Shown here: one piece after another, positions 35,498-43,912 of the stretch
Layout of the letters: the number at the start of each line of letters is the position of its first letter
How positions within the stretch are numbered: the first letter of the stretch is position 1
Assembly: GCF_018736045.1 (NCBI RefSeq)
Contig: NZ_CP076132.1
Location: forward strand, 4,263,501 to 4,327,500
Source of the DNA: Flammeovirga yaeyamensis
GTDB lineage: Bacteria; Bacteroidota; Bacteroidia; Cytophagales; Flammeovirgaceae
Direction: 5' to 3'
Length of the DNA: 64,000 nucleotides
Translations under genes and position numbers: made by a program
The notes under the pieces: model-generated
Told to the model about the DNA's origin: nothing
The model's input: the letters and a program-made list of their open reading frames with translations, nothing else
The model's database searches: none

Positions 35498-37654
35498 ATG
35501 AACTTTAAAAGTCGTTTTTCACATACAAATATAACTTCGATACTTTTAGGTATTGTAATTTTCCTTACTTATTCACAAGTAAGTGCACAATATTCGAATA
35601 TAAAGTTTAGCACAAAAACACCTTATAAGACAATGGTTTCTCATATAGGTTTTTTGAGCCCTGCTTCTGGTTCTTATAATCCTGAACTTGCAGCGAGAAC
35701 TTTAGGAGGTGATGACTATTCGATAGAACAAAAAATTGCTTTGGCTATCAAACTAAAACAAATATTTGATAAACATGGAGGATTGGATGTTGACGATATT
35801 TCGAATAGAAGAAATTATAGAAATGAGGATGGCGATTATATTTTTACTGTCTTTGAAGATATTCCAGAAATATACATGATTCGTGAAAACTCAAATTGGA
35901 TCTATTCACCCAAATCTGTTCGCGAAATTAATGTAGTTTTTAGACGTTATTACCCAGCTGCTTTACCTCCAAAACGACCTAAAAAAGAAGAAGAAGTTAA
36001 TGTGAATCCTGATTCCATAGATGTTGTTGAGAAGGATTCATCGGGTAAAGAAGTGGTTGTCAAAAAGCCTGCTCCTAAAAAACCGACTCCCTCAGAAAAA
36101 CCTATCGTTGTTAAAGAACAAGCAAAAGTAGATTTAAGTAACCCTAAGGCAGCGGTGACTACTTTTTTTGTTTTTCAACAAGATGATAATTACCATCCTG
36201 AGTTAGCAGCAAAAACATTAGAATCTTTAAATCAATTGAGCCTTGAAGATCGAATTACTTTGGCCATGAAGCTAAAGCAAATTTACGATGGACTTGGACT
36301 TTGGATTGAATTAGAAGATATTCCAGAAGAGGAAAACTTTATTGATACCACTCGACACAATAAAGAAATTTATGTCCTCGACCGTCAGCTACCTGATTTT
36401 TACTTAGAGAAATTCGGAAAAAAATGGATGTTCTCTGAGGCTAGTATTCAACTAATTGAAAACAAACACCGACAAGTTTTCCCTATTGGTACGGAAGGCT
36501 TAGAAACTGTAGGTAGTATCTTGAGAAAACCTTTGGGTAAATATGCTCGAAAAGAATTTTTAGGCCTTGAACTGTGGCAGGTAACCAGTTTAACAGTGAT
36601 GTTCTTAGGGGCATGGTTCTCCATTATACTTCTTTCCAGAACGATCATGTTCATTATGGGGTTTGTTTCTCGATCAAAAGAAGAAAGACGCTATATAAGA
36701 GGAATGTTTAGTTCTGCATTAACCATTGCCATATGCTATTGGTACAGAATGATTTCTCCGAGTTTGGAACTCTCCATTCAGGAACTACAATTTGTGATCA
36801 TTGTACTAAAAGTGTACAGTATCTTCCAAGTGGTCCGCTTCTTCTATAGTTTGACTGACCTTTGGGTAGCGATTTGGTTGAGAAAGGCCAATGAAAGAGA
36901 AGATCAAATACAAAGAGGTTTTGCACCTTTCTTTGGTATGACTGCCAAGCTGATTGTTATTTTAGTAGGCATTGTTTTTACGGTAAGTGCTTTAGGTTAT
37001 GAAATTAGTGGCTTATTAACCGGTCTATCTATTGGTGGTGTAGCCGTAGCCTTAGCTGCCCAAGATACTATCAAAAACTTATTTGGATCGATCATGATTT
37101 TCATGGACCGACCTTTTGTTATTGGCGATTGGGTGAAGGCAGATGGAGTTAGTGGTTCAGTCGAACAAATCGGACTTCGATCAACGAGAATCAGAACATT
37201 CGAAAACTCATTGGTTTCTATTCCAAATTCCAGAATGGCTGATTTCACTATCGACAATATGGGAATGCGTGTATTCAGAAGGTATAAAACCTATATCAGA
37301 ATAAAGTACGAAACCAATCCAGAAAAAATCGATGAGTTTGTGGATCGATTAAAAGAATTAGTTAGAAAGCATCCTCATACCAGAAAGGATTTCTATGTGG
37401 TTAATCTAAATAACATAGGACTCTATTCATTCGATATTCTATTCTATATTTTCTTCGAGGCGCCTACATGGGGTGATGAACTTCATTTTAGACATGAGAT
37501 TATCCGTAGTGTAATCAAAACAGCCAATGAATTGGAAATTGAATTTGCTATTCCTCCAAATGGATTGGATATGATGATGATGGATGGAAAAGGAAGTTCA
37601 TTGTCAAAAGCTTCTCAGAAAACATCGGGTGATAAACCGTTTGGGTTTATGTAA
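35498..37654 (+). CDS. MscS-family mechanosensitive channel with duplicated N-terminal domain
   Basis: 718 residues. Signal peptide to about residue 31 (SQVSAQ). Two copies of a ~100-residue periplasmic domain follow (about 37-150 and 205-320), shown by the pairs YNPELAARTLGGDDYSIEQK / YHPELAAKTLESLNQLSLED and ALAIKLKQIFDKHGGLDVDD / TLAMKLKQIYDGLGLWIELE, joined by a Lys/Pro-rich linker. Four or five membrane helices come next. The MscS core follows, with GLLTGLSIGGVAVALAAQDT, the beta domain FVIGDWVKADGVSGSVEQIG and STRIRTFENSLVSIPNS. It opens on membrane tension to release solutes. The next two genes are 9 and 6 bases apart and probably co-transcribed. Confidence 0.9.
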   Translation: MNFKSRFSHTNITSILLGIVIFLTYSQVSAQYSNIKFSTKTPYKTMVSHIGFLSPASGSYNPELAARTLGGDDYSIEQKIALAIKLKQIFDKHGGLDVDDISNRRNYRNEDGDYIFTVFEDIPEIYMIRENSNWIYSPKSVREINVVFRRYYPAALPPKRPKKEEEVNVNPDSIDVVEKDSSGKEVVVKKPAPKKPTPSEKPIVVKEQAKVDLSNPKAAVTTFFVFQQDDNYHPELAAKTLESLNQLSLEDRITLAMKLKQIYDGLGLWIELEDIPEEENFIDTTRHNKEIYVLDRQLPDFYLEKFGKKWMFSEASIQLIENKHRQVFPIGTEGLETVGSILRKPLGKYARKEFLGLELWQVTSLTVMFLGAWFSIILLSRTIMFIMGFVSRSKEERRYIRGMFSSALTIAICYWYRMISPSLELSIQELQFVIIVLKVYSIFQVVRFFYSLTDLWVAIWLRKANEREDQIQRGFAPFFGMTAKLIVILVGIVFTVSALGYEISGLLTGLSIGGVAVALAAQDTIKNLFGSIMIFMDRPFVIGDWVKADGVSGSVEQIGLRSTRIRTFENSLVSIPNSRMADFTIDNMGMRVFRRYKTYIRIKYETNPEKIDEFVDRLKELVRKHPHTRKDFYVVNLNNIGLYSFDILFYIFFEAPTWGDELHFRHEIIRSVIKTANELEIEFAIPPNGLDMMMMDGKGSSLSKASQKTSGDKPFGFM

Positions 37655-37663
37655 TCTCAATAA

Positions 37664-38227
37664 ATGATATTTGATATAATGTATCAAAAAAAGAAATATA
37701 GCTTACTCTTGATTCTAATGATGTTCATTTTCGTGCACACCTCTTTTGCACAGAATGAAACAAGTGGGGATATAAAGTCGGACTTCTTACTTATCAATAA
37801 AAAAGGGGAGAAAATAAGAAAGGTTGATTTTAGAGGAAAGGTACTCGTTTTAGTCATCAGCAGTTCGTGGAGTTTAAAGTTTCTAGAAGATTTTGATCAA
37901 CTGAAATCTTTACAAAAAGAAACATGGGGAAAAGAAGTCACTTTTATCTATGCTGTTGCAGATGTACAGAATAATTGGGAGAACTTTCTAAGAGAATATG
38001 GAGCTCCAAAACTAGATAACAGCTTGAATAACACCTACATCCTACCGATCTCCTCCCCTTATTGCAAAGACTGTTTTATGACCTCTCATTTTCATCAAGA
38101 AAAGATACCTTCTTACTATGTGTTTTCTAAAAAAGGAGAATTATTGGGAGGAGATATTCCTAGTACAAGTATTCTAACAGGAATGAGGAGCTTGATTTTA
38201 GGAGCAAAAAATATATCATATAAATAA
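37664..38227 (+). CDS. Exported thioredoxin-fold protein lacking the canonical CxxC
   Basis: 187 residues (182 if the ATG at 37679, MYQKKKY, is used). Signal peptide to about residue 30 (TSFAQ). The thioredoxin/TlpA fold is suggested by VDFRGKVLVLVISSSWS with the following helix and by the cis-Pro segment KIPSYYVFSKKGELLGGD (Pro149). The redox motif position reads SSWSLKF with no cysteine. A CKDC occurs instead at residues 134-137, just before the cis-Pro. It is probably a periplasmic binding or non-canonical redox protein. It follows the MscS gene by 9 bases. Confidence 0.7.
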   Translation: MIFDIMYQKKKYSLLLILMMFIFVHTSFAQNETSGDIKSDFLLINKKGEKIRKVDFRGKVLVLVISSSWSLKFLEDFDQLKSLQKETWGKEVTFIYAVADVQNNWENFLREYGAPKLDNSLNNTYILPISSPYCKDCFMTSHFHQEKIPSYYVFSKKGELLGGDIPSTSILTGMRSLILGAKNISYK

Positions 38228-38233
38228 AAAATT

Positions 38234-38488
38234 ATGGATTTCGCTATTTTAATACCTTTAATGGCATTGAGTATACCAATTGTTGCCATCTTAGCTAACA
38301 GTAAAGGAAAACTCAAGAAAAAAGATTATCAAAGATTACTTGAAGAGTTAGAAAATCTTAAAATCGAGAATAAACAACTCAAAGATCGTGTAGAGAACAT
38401 TGAAACCATTGTTACAGAACCCGATTGGGACATCAAACGCACTTTAGGGGAAGGAGATTCTACCTCTACACCAAGATTAGAAGAGTAA
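38234..38488 (+). CDS. Small PspB-like membrane protein
   Basis: 84 residues. One N-terminal transmembrane helix (FAILIPLMALSIPIVAILA) is followed by a basic turn and a leucine-rich coiled coil (LEELENLKIENKQLKDRVEN) and IETIVTEPDWD. The last feature is typical of PspB, which in enterobacteria helps sense envelope stress with PspC. No pspA or pspC gene is near. It lies 6 bases downstream of the thioredoxin-fold gene and ends the MscS cluster. The match is by pattern and length only. Confidence 0.65.
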   Translation: MDFAILIPLMALSIPIVAILANSKGKLKKKDYQRLLEELENLKIENKQLKDRVENIETIVTEPDWDIKRTLGEGDSTSTPRLEE

Positions 38489-38901
38489 TTTTTCTTTTAT
38501 CGGACACAAAACCCCTTATTTGTTCATTTTCGCACAATATCAAAAAACCAACAATATATATAACTCACTACAAAACAGTTAGTTACAATATTTGGGGTAT
38601 TTTTGGCATAACTAAAGACAAAAGTGATCAATATCGTGAGGTTTTCACCTCAACGTAAAGATAAAGTTTAAATAATTGAATTGGTTGGAAAAGGCAAATA
38701 TCATTTGATGTTTGCTTTTTTGTTTTTATAGACTTTTCTTTTCTATTATTATTTCATCACTTTTTCCCACAATTATTTATTATTAAGTATTTTAGAGTAG
38801 TCCCTAACAGATTATTCACTACTTTCACATTTTAGGATCCTATGTGATTTATTTACAGGGGGACAACATCAAATTCAGATCAATTTTAATGAGAATTATA
38901 T
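38489..38901. other. 413-base gap upstream of upp
   Basis: No supported protein gene. Contains a -7-like element (38598-38605), a short hairpin, a terminator-like stem (38690-38721) and a GGGGGACAA motif (38858-38866) 36 bases before the upp start. A 77-codon open frame (38425-38658) overlaps the end of the PspB-like gene and looks spurious. Confidence 0.55.
38612..38721 (+). ncRNA. Candidate small RNA upstream of upp
   Basis: A TATTTTTG (38598-38605) matches the Bacteroidota -7 element TAnnTTTG, though no -33 TTTG sits at the right distance. About 30 bases further on TGAGGT-TTTC-ACCTCA (38637-38652) forms a hairpin. A terminator-like stem follows, AAGGCAAATATCA with TGATGTTTGC and a T run to 38721. 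The layout fits an RNA of about 110 bases. No known RNA family is recognised and no coding frame explains it. Confidence 0.3.
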
Positions 38902-39555
38902 ATGTCTAATACATTTATCCTAAATCAAGAAGCAAATGTTGCTTCAACCTATATTAACGAGCTACGAGATGTAAATATTCAAACAGATCGTGCCCGATTT
39001 AGAAGAAACCTTGAACGTATTGGTGAGTTACTTAGTTATGAATTAAGTAAAACATTAGACTATGAGTCTGTAGATATTACTACTCCATTAGGCACTTCTC
39101 CATCTAGAAGAGTAAAAGATGAATTAGTGGTAACTACTATTCTTAGAGCAGGATTACCAATGTACCAAGGGGTATTAAATGTATTTGATCACGCTGATAG
39201 TGGATTTGTTGCTTCTTACCGTTCTAGTTCTGGAACCGATGAAGTAGAGATCAATATGGAATATGTAGCGTCTGGGAACTTGGATGGTAAAGTAGTTATT
39301 TTGGCAGATCCAATGTTAGCTACAGGGAAGTCTTTACTTTTAGCTTTAGAAGGATTACTTAAAAATGGCACACCAAAACATGTTCATATTTTAGCTGCAA
39401 TCAGCAGTCAGCAAGGTGTAGATTATGTTTTAGAAAACATTAATGTTCCTAGTACTTTATGGATTGGTGCTGTAGATCCTGAAATGAATGATAAATCGTA
39501 CATCATTCCTGGTTTAGGAGATGCAGGCGATTTATGTTTCGGAGAGAAATTATAA
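38902..39555 (+). CDS. upp: Uracil phosphoribosyltransferase
   Basis: 217 residues, near the usual ~210. The PRPP-binding loop is VVILADPMLATGKSLLLALE. LRAGLPMYQGVL and the C-terminal uracil-binding YIIPGLGDAGDLCFGEKL are characteristic. It converts uracil and PRPP to UMP in the cytosol. It probably uses uracil imported by the permease encoded at 4589-5812. It is a single gene ended by a strong terminator; a G-rich GGGGGACAA motif sits just upstream. Confidence 0.93.
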   Translation: MSNTFILNQEANVASTYINELRDVNIQTDRARFRRNLERIGELLSYELSKTLDYESVDITTPLGTSPSRRVKDELVVTTILRAGLPMYQGVLNVFDHADSGFVASYRSSSGTDEVEINMEYVASGNLDGKVVILADPMLATGKSLLLALEGLLKNGTPKHVHILAAISSQQGVDYVLENINVPSTLWIGAVDPEMNDKSYIIPGLGDAGDLCFGEKL

Positions 39556-39590
39556 TTCGATACTGACTTACAGTATTTATAAATATAAAA

Positions 39591-39636
39591 AATGAGGTAA
39601 GCTCAATTTAATTTGAGTTTACCTCGTTTTTCTTTT
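39591..39636. terminator. Bidirectional terminator after upp
   Basis: GAGGTAAGCTCAA (39594-39606) pairs with TTGAGTTTACCTC (39613-39625) with one wobble position; A run before, T-rich run after. Confidence 0.88.
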
Positions 39637-39906
39637 TTAAAAGTTCAATATAAAATCAATACCCCATATTAATAAGGCTACAATTACTATATACACAATT
39701 TTCTCTTTGATATGCTCTACTATTTTATAGCCAATTAGTTTTTTACTGTATTGATCAATTTCTTTTTGTGAACGTTTCTTGGCTATTTTTTCCAAAGAAT
39801 AATGCCTAATGTGTTTAGTATCTGATTTAAACTTTGGTGAGGTAGCATGCTTTAATTCTCGTCTATTATTTTGCAACACCTTGGTTGCACTGTCCATAAA
39901 TCCCAT
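39637..39906 (-). CDS. Small protein with C-terminal membrane anchor, unknown function
   Basis: 89 residues. The N-terminal 60 residues are basic and helical (KIAKKRSQKEIDQYSKKLIG); the C-terminus is one hydrophobic helix (KIVYIVIVALLIWGIDFILN). It is probably tail-anchored in the inner membrane with a cytosolic basic domain. No family is recognised. It is a single gene, convergent with upp across a shared terminator. Confidence 0.6.
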   Translation of the reverse strand: MGFMDSATKVLQNNRRELKHATSPKFKSDTKHIRHYSLEKIAKKRSQKEIDQYSKKLIGYKIVEHIKEKIVYIVIVALLIWGIDFILNF

Positions 39907-40160
39907 AGTCGCTTTAGATTGATATATTTATTTAAACGTAAATGACCTTTAAAAAACTATTTATTTGGAAAAATTTAACATCATATTTAGTGTATTTTTT
40001 AGGATCGGTATAATAAGTGATCAACTTCTTTATATTTGTAGATAAGTATCGCTTTTCTATAATAGAAAATGTACTTACGGGCTTGATGTAAGCAAGAAAG
40101 TTTGATGTCAACATCAAGTATTTAGATTAGAACTATATTTTTTTGATATAAAATTATTTA

Positions 40161-40892
40161 ATGAGACGTTTAGGCGAATACCTCATCTTTTTATGGAAAA
40201 TGTTTTCCAACAGAGAATCATTTTCCACATATTTCAAACTGTTTTTTCAAGAGTGTGTCACCATAGGAATCAATTCTTTATTCTTAATTGGTTTTGTCTC
40301 ACTTTTCGTAGGAGCAGTAATTGCCCTTCAGATGGCATACAATATTGTTAGTCCTCTTTTACCAAAATACATCATTGGCTTGGCAACAAGGGAAATGATG
40401 ATTTTAGAAATGGCTCCAACATTATCAGCGATTGTATTTGCGGGTAAAGTAGGTTCACAAATCGCAGGCGGAATTGGAACAATGCGTATTACAGAACAAA
40501 TTGATGCACTCGAAGTAATGGGTATAAACTCTGCTTCTTATCTAGTTTTGCCAAAAATATTTGCTGGTATGACGATGCTTCCCGCATTAGCAATTCTATC
40601 TGGAGCCCTAGGTATTTGGGGTGGTTGGCTAGCTACAATCTTTGGAAATTTGTCTCCTTTGGAAGATTACATCTATGGTATACAGACTGAGTTCGTTCCT
40701 TTTGAAGTCAATTTTGCCATTATCAAAGCCTTTGTTTTTGGCTTTATTGTTACTTCGATTTCTGCCTTTAAAGGATATAATGTTAAAGGAGGAGCTTTAG
40801 AAGTAGGTAAAGCAAGTACAGATGCGGTAACTACTTCTTGTATTGCTATTCTTGCAGCCGACTTTATTCTTGCACAAACCCTATTGAGTTAA
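40161..40892 (+). CDS. mlaE: MlaE-type lipid ABC transporter permease
   Basis: 243 residues with five or six membrane helices. ECVTIGINSLFLIGFVSLFV and the signature MRITEQIDALEVMGINSASY (the EQIxAL motif of the MlaE/YrbE family) identify it. It is the permease of a Mce-type phospholipid transporter that keeps outer-membrane lipid asymmetry. The ATPase gene follows after 5 bases. No MCE-domain (mlaD) gene lies next to it. Confidence 0.88.
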   Translation: MRRLGEYLIFLWKMFSNRESFSTYFKLFFQECVTIGINSLFLIGFVSLFVGAVIALQMAYNIVSPLLPKYIIGLATREMMILEMAPTLSAIVFAGKVGSQIAGGIGTMRITEQIDALEVMGINSASYLVLPKIFAGMTMLPALAILSGALGIWGGWLATIFGNLSPLEDYIYGIQTEFVPFEVNFAIIKAFVFGFIVTSISAFKGYNVKGGALEVGKASTDAVTTSCIAILAADFILAQTLLS

Positions 40893-40897
40893 TTGAA

Positions 40898-41650
40898 ATG
40901 ATTGAAATAAAAAATATACAAAAGACTTTTCAGGGTAAAACAGTACTATCTGATATTAGTGCGACATTCGAGCCGGGAAGAACGAATATGATTATTGGGG
41001 CAAGTGGTACAGGTAAAAGTGTACTTCTTAAAACTATTGTAGGTCTATTTGAACCTGATGCTGGTGCTGTTTTATATGACGGTAGAAACTTTCACACCTC
41101 CAATAGAAGAGAACAAAAAATAATTAGAAGCGAAATTGGAATGCTTTTTCAAGGCAGTGCCCTTTTCGATTCACTTACAGTAGCAGATAATGTACGTTTT
41201 CCATTGAATGTACATTCTGATATGTCTGAAAGTGAAAAAGATGACCGTGTAAACTTTTGTCTTAAAAGAGTAGGATTAGAACAAGCTGCTCATAAAATGC
41301 CTTCTGAGATTAGTGGTGGTATGCAAAAGCGTGTGGGTATTGCAAGAGCGATAGTTATGAACTCACAATATTTATTCTGTGATGAACCCAACTCTGGATT
41401 AGATCCTCAAACCGCTTGGATGATTGATCAGTTGATTCATGAAATCACACAAGAGTACAATTTAACTACTGTAATTGTTTCTCATGATATGAACTCAGTA
41501 ATGGAAATTGGAGAGTATATCATGTTTATGTATAAAGGTCTAAAAATTTGGGAAGGAAATAAAGATACTATCCTTGATGCCGAACCTAAAGAGTTAAGAG
41601 ATTTCTTATTCTCTAACAAATTAGTAAGAACATTTAAGGGTATGCAATAA
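40898..41650 (+). CDS. mlaF: MlaF-type ABC transporter ATPase
   Basis: 250 residues from the ATG at 40898 (MIEIKNIQKTFQGK), which lies 5 bases after the permease stop; an ATG 60 bases upstream is inside the permease gene. Walker A is GASGTGKSVLLKTIVGLF, signature ISGGMQKRVGIARAI and Walker B YLFCDEPNSGLDP. It powers the MlaE-type permease. A terminator ends the operon. Confidence 0.9.
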   Translation: MIEIKNIQKTFQGKTVLSDISATFEPGRTNMIIGASGTGKSVLLKTIVGLFEPDAGAVLYDGRNFHTSNRREQKIIRSEIGMLFQGSALFDSLTVADNVRFPLNVHSDMSESEKDDRVNFCLKRVGLEQAAHKMPSEISGGMQKRVGIARAIVMNSQYLFCDEPNSGLDPQTAWMIDQLIHEITQEYNLTTVIVSHDMNSVMEIGEYIMFMYKGLKIWEGNKDTILDAEPKELRDFLFSNKLVRTFKGMQ

Positions 41651-41671
41651 GTTATATCATACATCAAGTAG

Positions 41672-41713
41672 ACTCTCTGAATTTAATATTTAAGGATTCA
41701 GAGAGTTTTTTTA
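41672..41713 (+). terminator. Terminator of the mlaEF operon
   Basis: ACTCTCTGAAT (41672-41682) pairs with ATTCAGAGAGT (41696-41706), followed by a T run. Confidence 0.9.
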
Positions 41714-41894
41714 TGCCTAAAATTGACATCAAATAGTGGTTTTTATTATCCTAGATCAATTCTTTTTAAACTTCTTCCTAAATCAAACTACCTATGAAAA
41801 GTCATTAACATATCACTTCACTGATTCAATAACCAAATTATAAAGTTGTCGTTTGAGTTAAATGTTCAATATTAAACAATTAATTTAAATCAAA

Positions 41895-42434
41895 ATGAAA
41901 AATTTCATTCAAACACTACTATTATTAATTACTATATCATTCTCCACAATGGTTCTTGCCCAAGACAACACGAATACTTCTAATGGTAATAGTGGACATT
42001 ATAAAGGAGTTGGTCAACTAAATGTTGGCTTAGGAGTTGGTTTTAACTATGGAAGTGCTGGATTTATGGCTGACTACGAATTCTTACAACTTGGTCAGGA
42101 TTTCACAATGGCAGCAGCAGTATCATACTATGGTTGGGATACCTATTATGCTAAATACAATACTTTTGGCGTAGGTGTTCGTTTTAGATGGTATGCTGAT
42201 AGAGTTTTAGGTATTACAAGTAATAAATGGGATGTATTTGCTTCAGGTGATGTTGGTTTTGGAATTACAAATTCAAATTATCATAATGGGTACGATCACC
42301 ATCCTTCCGGGAGTTCTGTTTCTCCAATTTATTGGGGGTTAGGTATTGGTACAAAATACCACTTTAATGATAAAATTGGTTTACATGCAATTATAGGTAC
42401 AGGGGCACAAATCGGGATTACTTTTGGTCTATAA
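41895..42434 (+). CDS. Small outer-membrane beta-barrel, subtype A (copy 1 of array)
   Basis: 179 residues. Signal peptide to TMVLAQ (about residue 22), then a Gly-rich segment and alternating strands ending in an aromatic/hydrophobic terminal strand (GTGAQIGITFGL) as expected for outer-membrane barrels. The subtype A marker VGVRFRWYADRVLGIT is shared with the genes at 43252 and 43913. Eight strands would fit the length. Function unknown; first gene of a five-gene array. Confidence 0.75.
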   Translation: MKNFIQTLLLLITISFSTMVLAQDNTNTSNGNSGHYKGVGQLNVGLGVGFNYGSAGFMADYEFLQLGQDFTMAAAVSYYGWDTYYAKYNTFGVGVRFRWYADRVLGITSNKWDVFASGDVGFGITNSNYHNGYDHHPSGSSVSPIYWGLGIGTKYHFNDKIGLHAIIGTGAQIGITFGL

Positions 42435-42488
42435 GAAATTTCATAAGTATGGATATTAATCTGTTTTATCAGATATACTAAGTACAAT

Positions 42489-42517
42489 AAGGGGCAATTA
42501 AAAGTTGTCCCTTTTTT
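42489..42517 (+). terminator. Terminator after barrel gene 1
   Basis: AAGGGGCAA pairs with TTGTCCCTT (one G-T pair), followed by TTTT. Confidence 0.65.
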
Positions 42518-42602
42518 ATATTCAATCATGAAATATTTATATATTTGCCTCAATTTTCAATCATTCGATTGGTATTGTACTTGAACTTAACAAACTCATA
42601 TT

Positions 42603-43160
42603 ATGAAGAAATTGAACAAATTTCTATTTTTAGTTTCACTATTCACTCTTTCTGTATTTAGCCTTTCTGCTCAAACTAAAAAGGCTAATTCAGTAAGTAG
42701 TAATTTTTCAAACGGTTCTGATTTTTATTTAAACGGAGGTGTAGGATTTAATGGTAGAGGTGTTCCTTTCTACTTAGGACTTGATTATAATGCAGTTCAC
42801 CCAGATGTTTCTTTAGGAGGATCATTCGGTATTAACAATTGGGAAGAAACACATCACAATCACTACCATAAGTATAGTTCTTGGAACGTGACATTTAATG
42901 TGAATTATCACTTTAACAAAATCATGAATATTCCTAATAATTTCGACTTCTATGCCGGAGCTAATATTGGATACTACAACTATACCGAGAAAAAAGGCGA
43001 TATATATTATGATGATATTAGAAAATATCATAATGGTATAGGTATTGGAATCCAAGTAGGTGGACGTTGGTTCTTTACTGAAAAAGTTGGACTTAATCTT
43101 CAGTTTGGTGGGGGAACTCAGTATACTGCAGGTAACTTTGGTTTGACTATCAGACTTTAA
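42603..43160 (+). CDS. Small outer-membrane beta-barrel, subtype B (copy 1)
   Basis: 185 residues. Signal peptide to SLSAQ (about residue 24). Barrel strands with the subtype B markers GRGVPFYLGLDYNAVHPDVS, FYAGANIGYY and LNLQFGGGTQYTAGNFGLTI, all shared with the gene at 44615. It ends in a hydrophobic strand (LTIRL). His-rich stretch HHNHYHKY near residue 85 lies in a probable surface loop. A TATATTTG at 42540-42547 may be its -7 promoter element. Function unknown. Confidence 0.72.
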   Translation: MKKLNKFLFLVSLFTLSVFSLSAQTKKANSVSSNFSNGSDFYLNGGVGFNGRGVPFYLGLDYNAVHPDVSLGGSFGINNWEETHHNHYHKYSSWNVTFNVNYHFNKIMNIPNNFDFYAGANIGYYNYTEKKGDIYYDDIRKYHNGIGIGIQVGGRWFFTEKVGLNLQFGGGTQYTAGNFGLTIRL

Positions 43161-43251
43161 TTAACATTATTTAACATAATTAAATAGCTTATTACAATTT
43201 AAAATTCGTTAAATTCATCAAAATAAATTTAACACAACTCATTCTTAATTA

Positions 43252-43731
43252 ATGAAAAAGCTATTTAGTCTATTCCTAACGATCGCCGCTTTAACTTTTG
43301 GTACTTCAGCATTTGCACAATCTGGAGGTGGAGGTAATTATCAAGGTCCAGGTGTATTAAACATTGGTCTTACTTCTGGTTTTGGCGACTACCTTGGTGT
43401 ACAAGCCGATTATGAAATCGCTCAACTTGGCCAAGATTTTACTGTTGGTGCATCAGTTGCATTCCAATCTTGGAATGATGGTAAAAACGACAATGGTGAT
43501 ACTTCTTTTGCTGTTGGTGCCCGTTTTAGATGGTATGCTGATAGAGTTTTAAACATCTCTCACCCTAAGTGGGATGTTTTTGCAAACGGTGATATCGGCT
43601 TCAATATTAATGGTCCTAACGGTTTATGGTGGGGTATTGGTATTGGTGGTAAATTCCACATCAGTGAAGCTTTTGGTTTACAAGCAATCATTGGATCTGG
43701 TGCACAACTTGGTGTAACGTTCCAATTATAG
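43252..43731 (+). CDS. Small outer-membrane beta-barrel, subtype A (copy 2)
   Basis: 159 residues, the shortest of the array. Signal peptide to SAFAQ, then SGGGGNYQGPGVLNIGLTSG. It shares the stretch ARFRWYADRVLNISHPKWDV with the gene at 43913, and 71 bases of DNA in that stretch (43513-43583) are identical. Ends GSGAQLGVTFQL. Its terminator shows it can be transcribed separately. Function unknown. Confidence 0.75.
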   Translation: MKKLFSLFLTIAALTFGTSAFAQSGGGGNYQGPGVLNIGLTSGFGDYLGVQADYEIAQLGQDFTVGASVAFQSWNDGKNDNGDTSFAVGARFRWYADRVLNISHPKWDVFANGDIGFNINGPNGLWWGIGIGGKFHISEAFGLQAIIGSGAQLGVTFQL

Positions 43732-43752
43732 AATAATAACGATATATTCATT

Positions 43753-43786
43753 AAAAAAGTCTGTGGAGAAATCCTCAGACTTTTTT
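43753..43786 (+). terminator. Terminator after barrel gene 3
   Basis: AAAAGTCTG pairs with CAGACTTTT, with inner GGA/TCC pairing, followed by a T run. Confidence 0.82.
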
Positions 43787-43831
43787 GTATTATAAAAAGA
43801 ATGTCTTCTATTTTATAGATAATAAAGAAGA

Positions 43832-43843
43832 TTTTTTTTTTTT
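43832..43843. repeat. Homopolymer of 12 T upstream of a barrel gene
   Basis: Twelve consecutive T end 69 bases before the ATG of the barrel gene at 43913, in its promoter region. Tracts of this length are prone to slippage during replication. Confidence 0.6.
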
Positions 43844-43912
43844 AATTTTAACAATACTATAGATTTACTACACATTTATTATCCTTTACAACAATCTATT
43901 TAATACTCAAAA

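Noticed and set aside
38425-38658. 77-codon open frame overlapping the PspB-like gene
   Set aside because: No signal, domain or sensible composition; it crosses the end of a better-supported gene and the intergenic promoter region.
39907-40160. 61-codon minus-strand open frame at 39932-40117
   Set aside because: AT-rich, Lys/Tyr/Ile-dominated translation without family pattern; the 254-base gap more likely holds promoters for the mlaEF operon and the 39637 gene.
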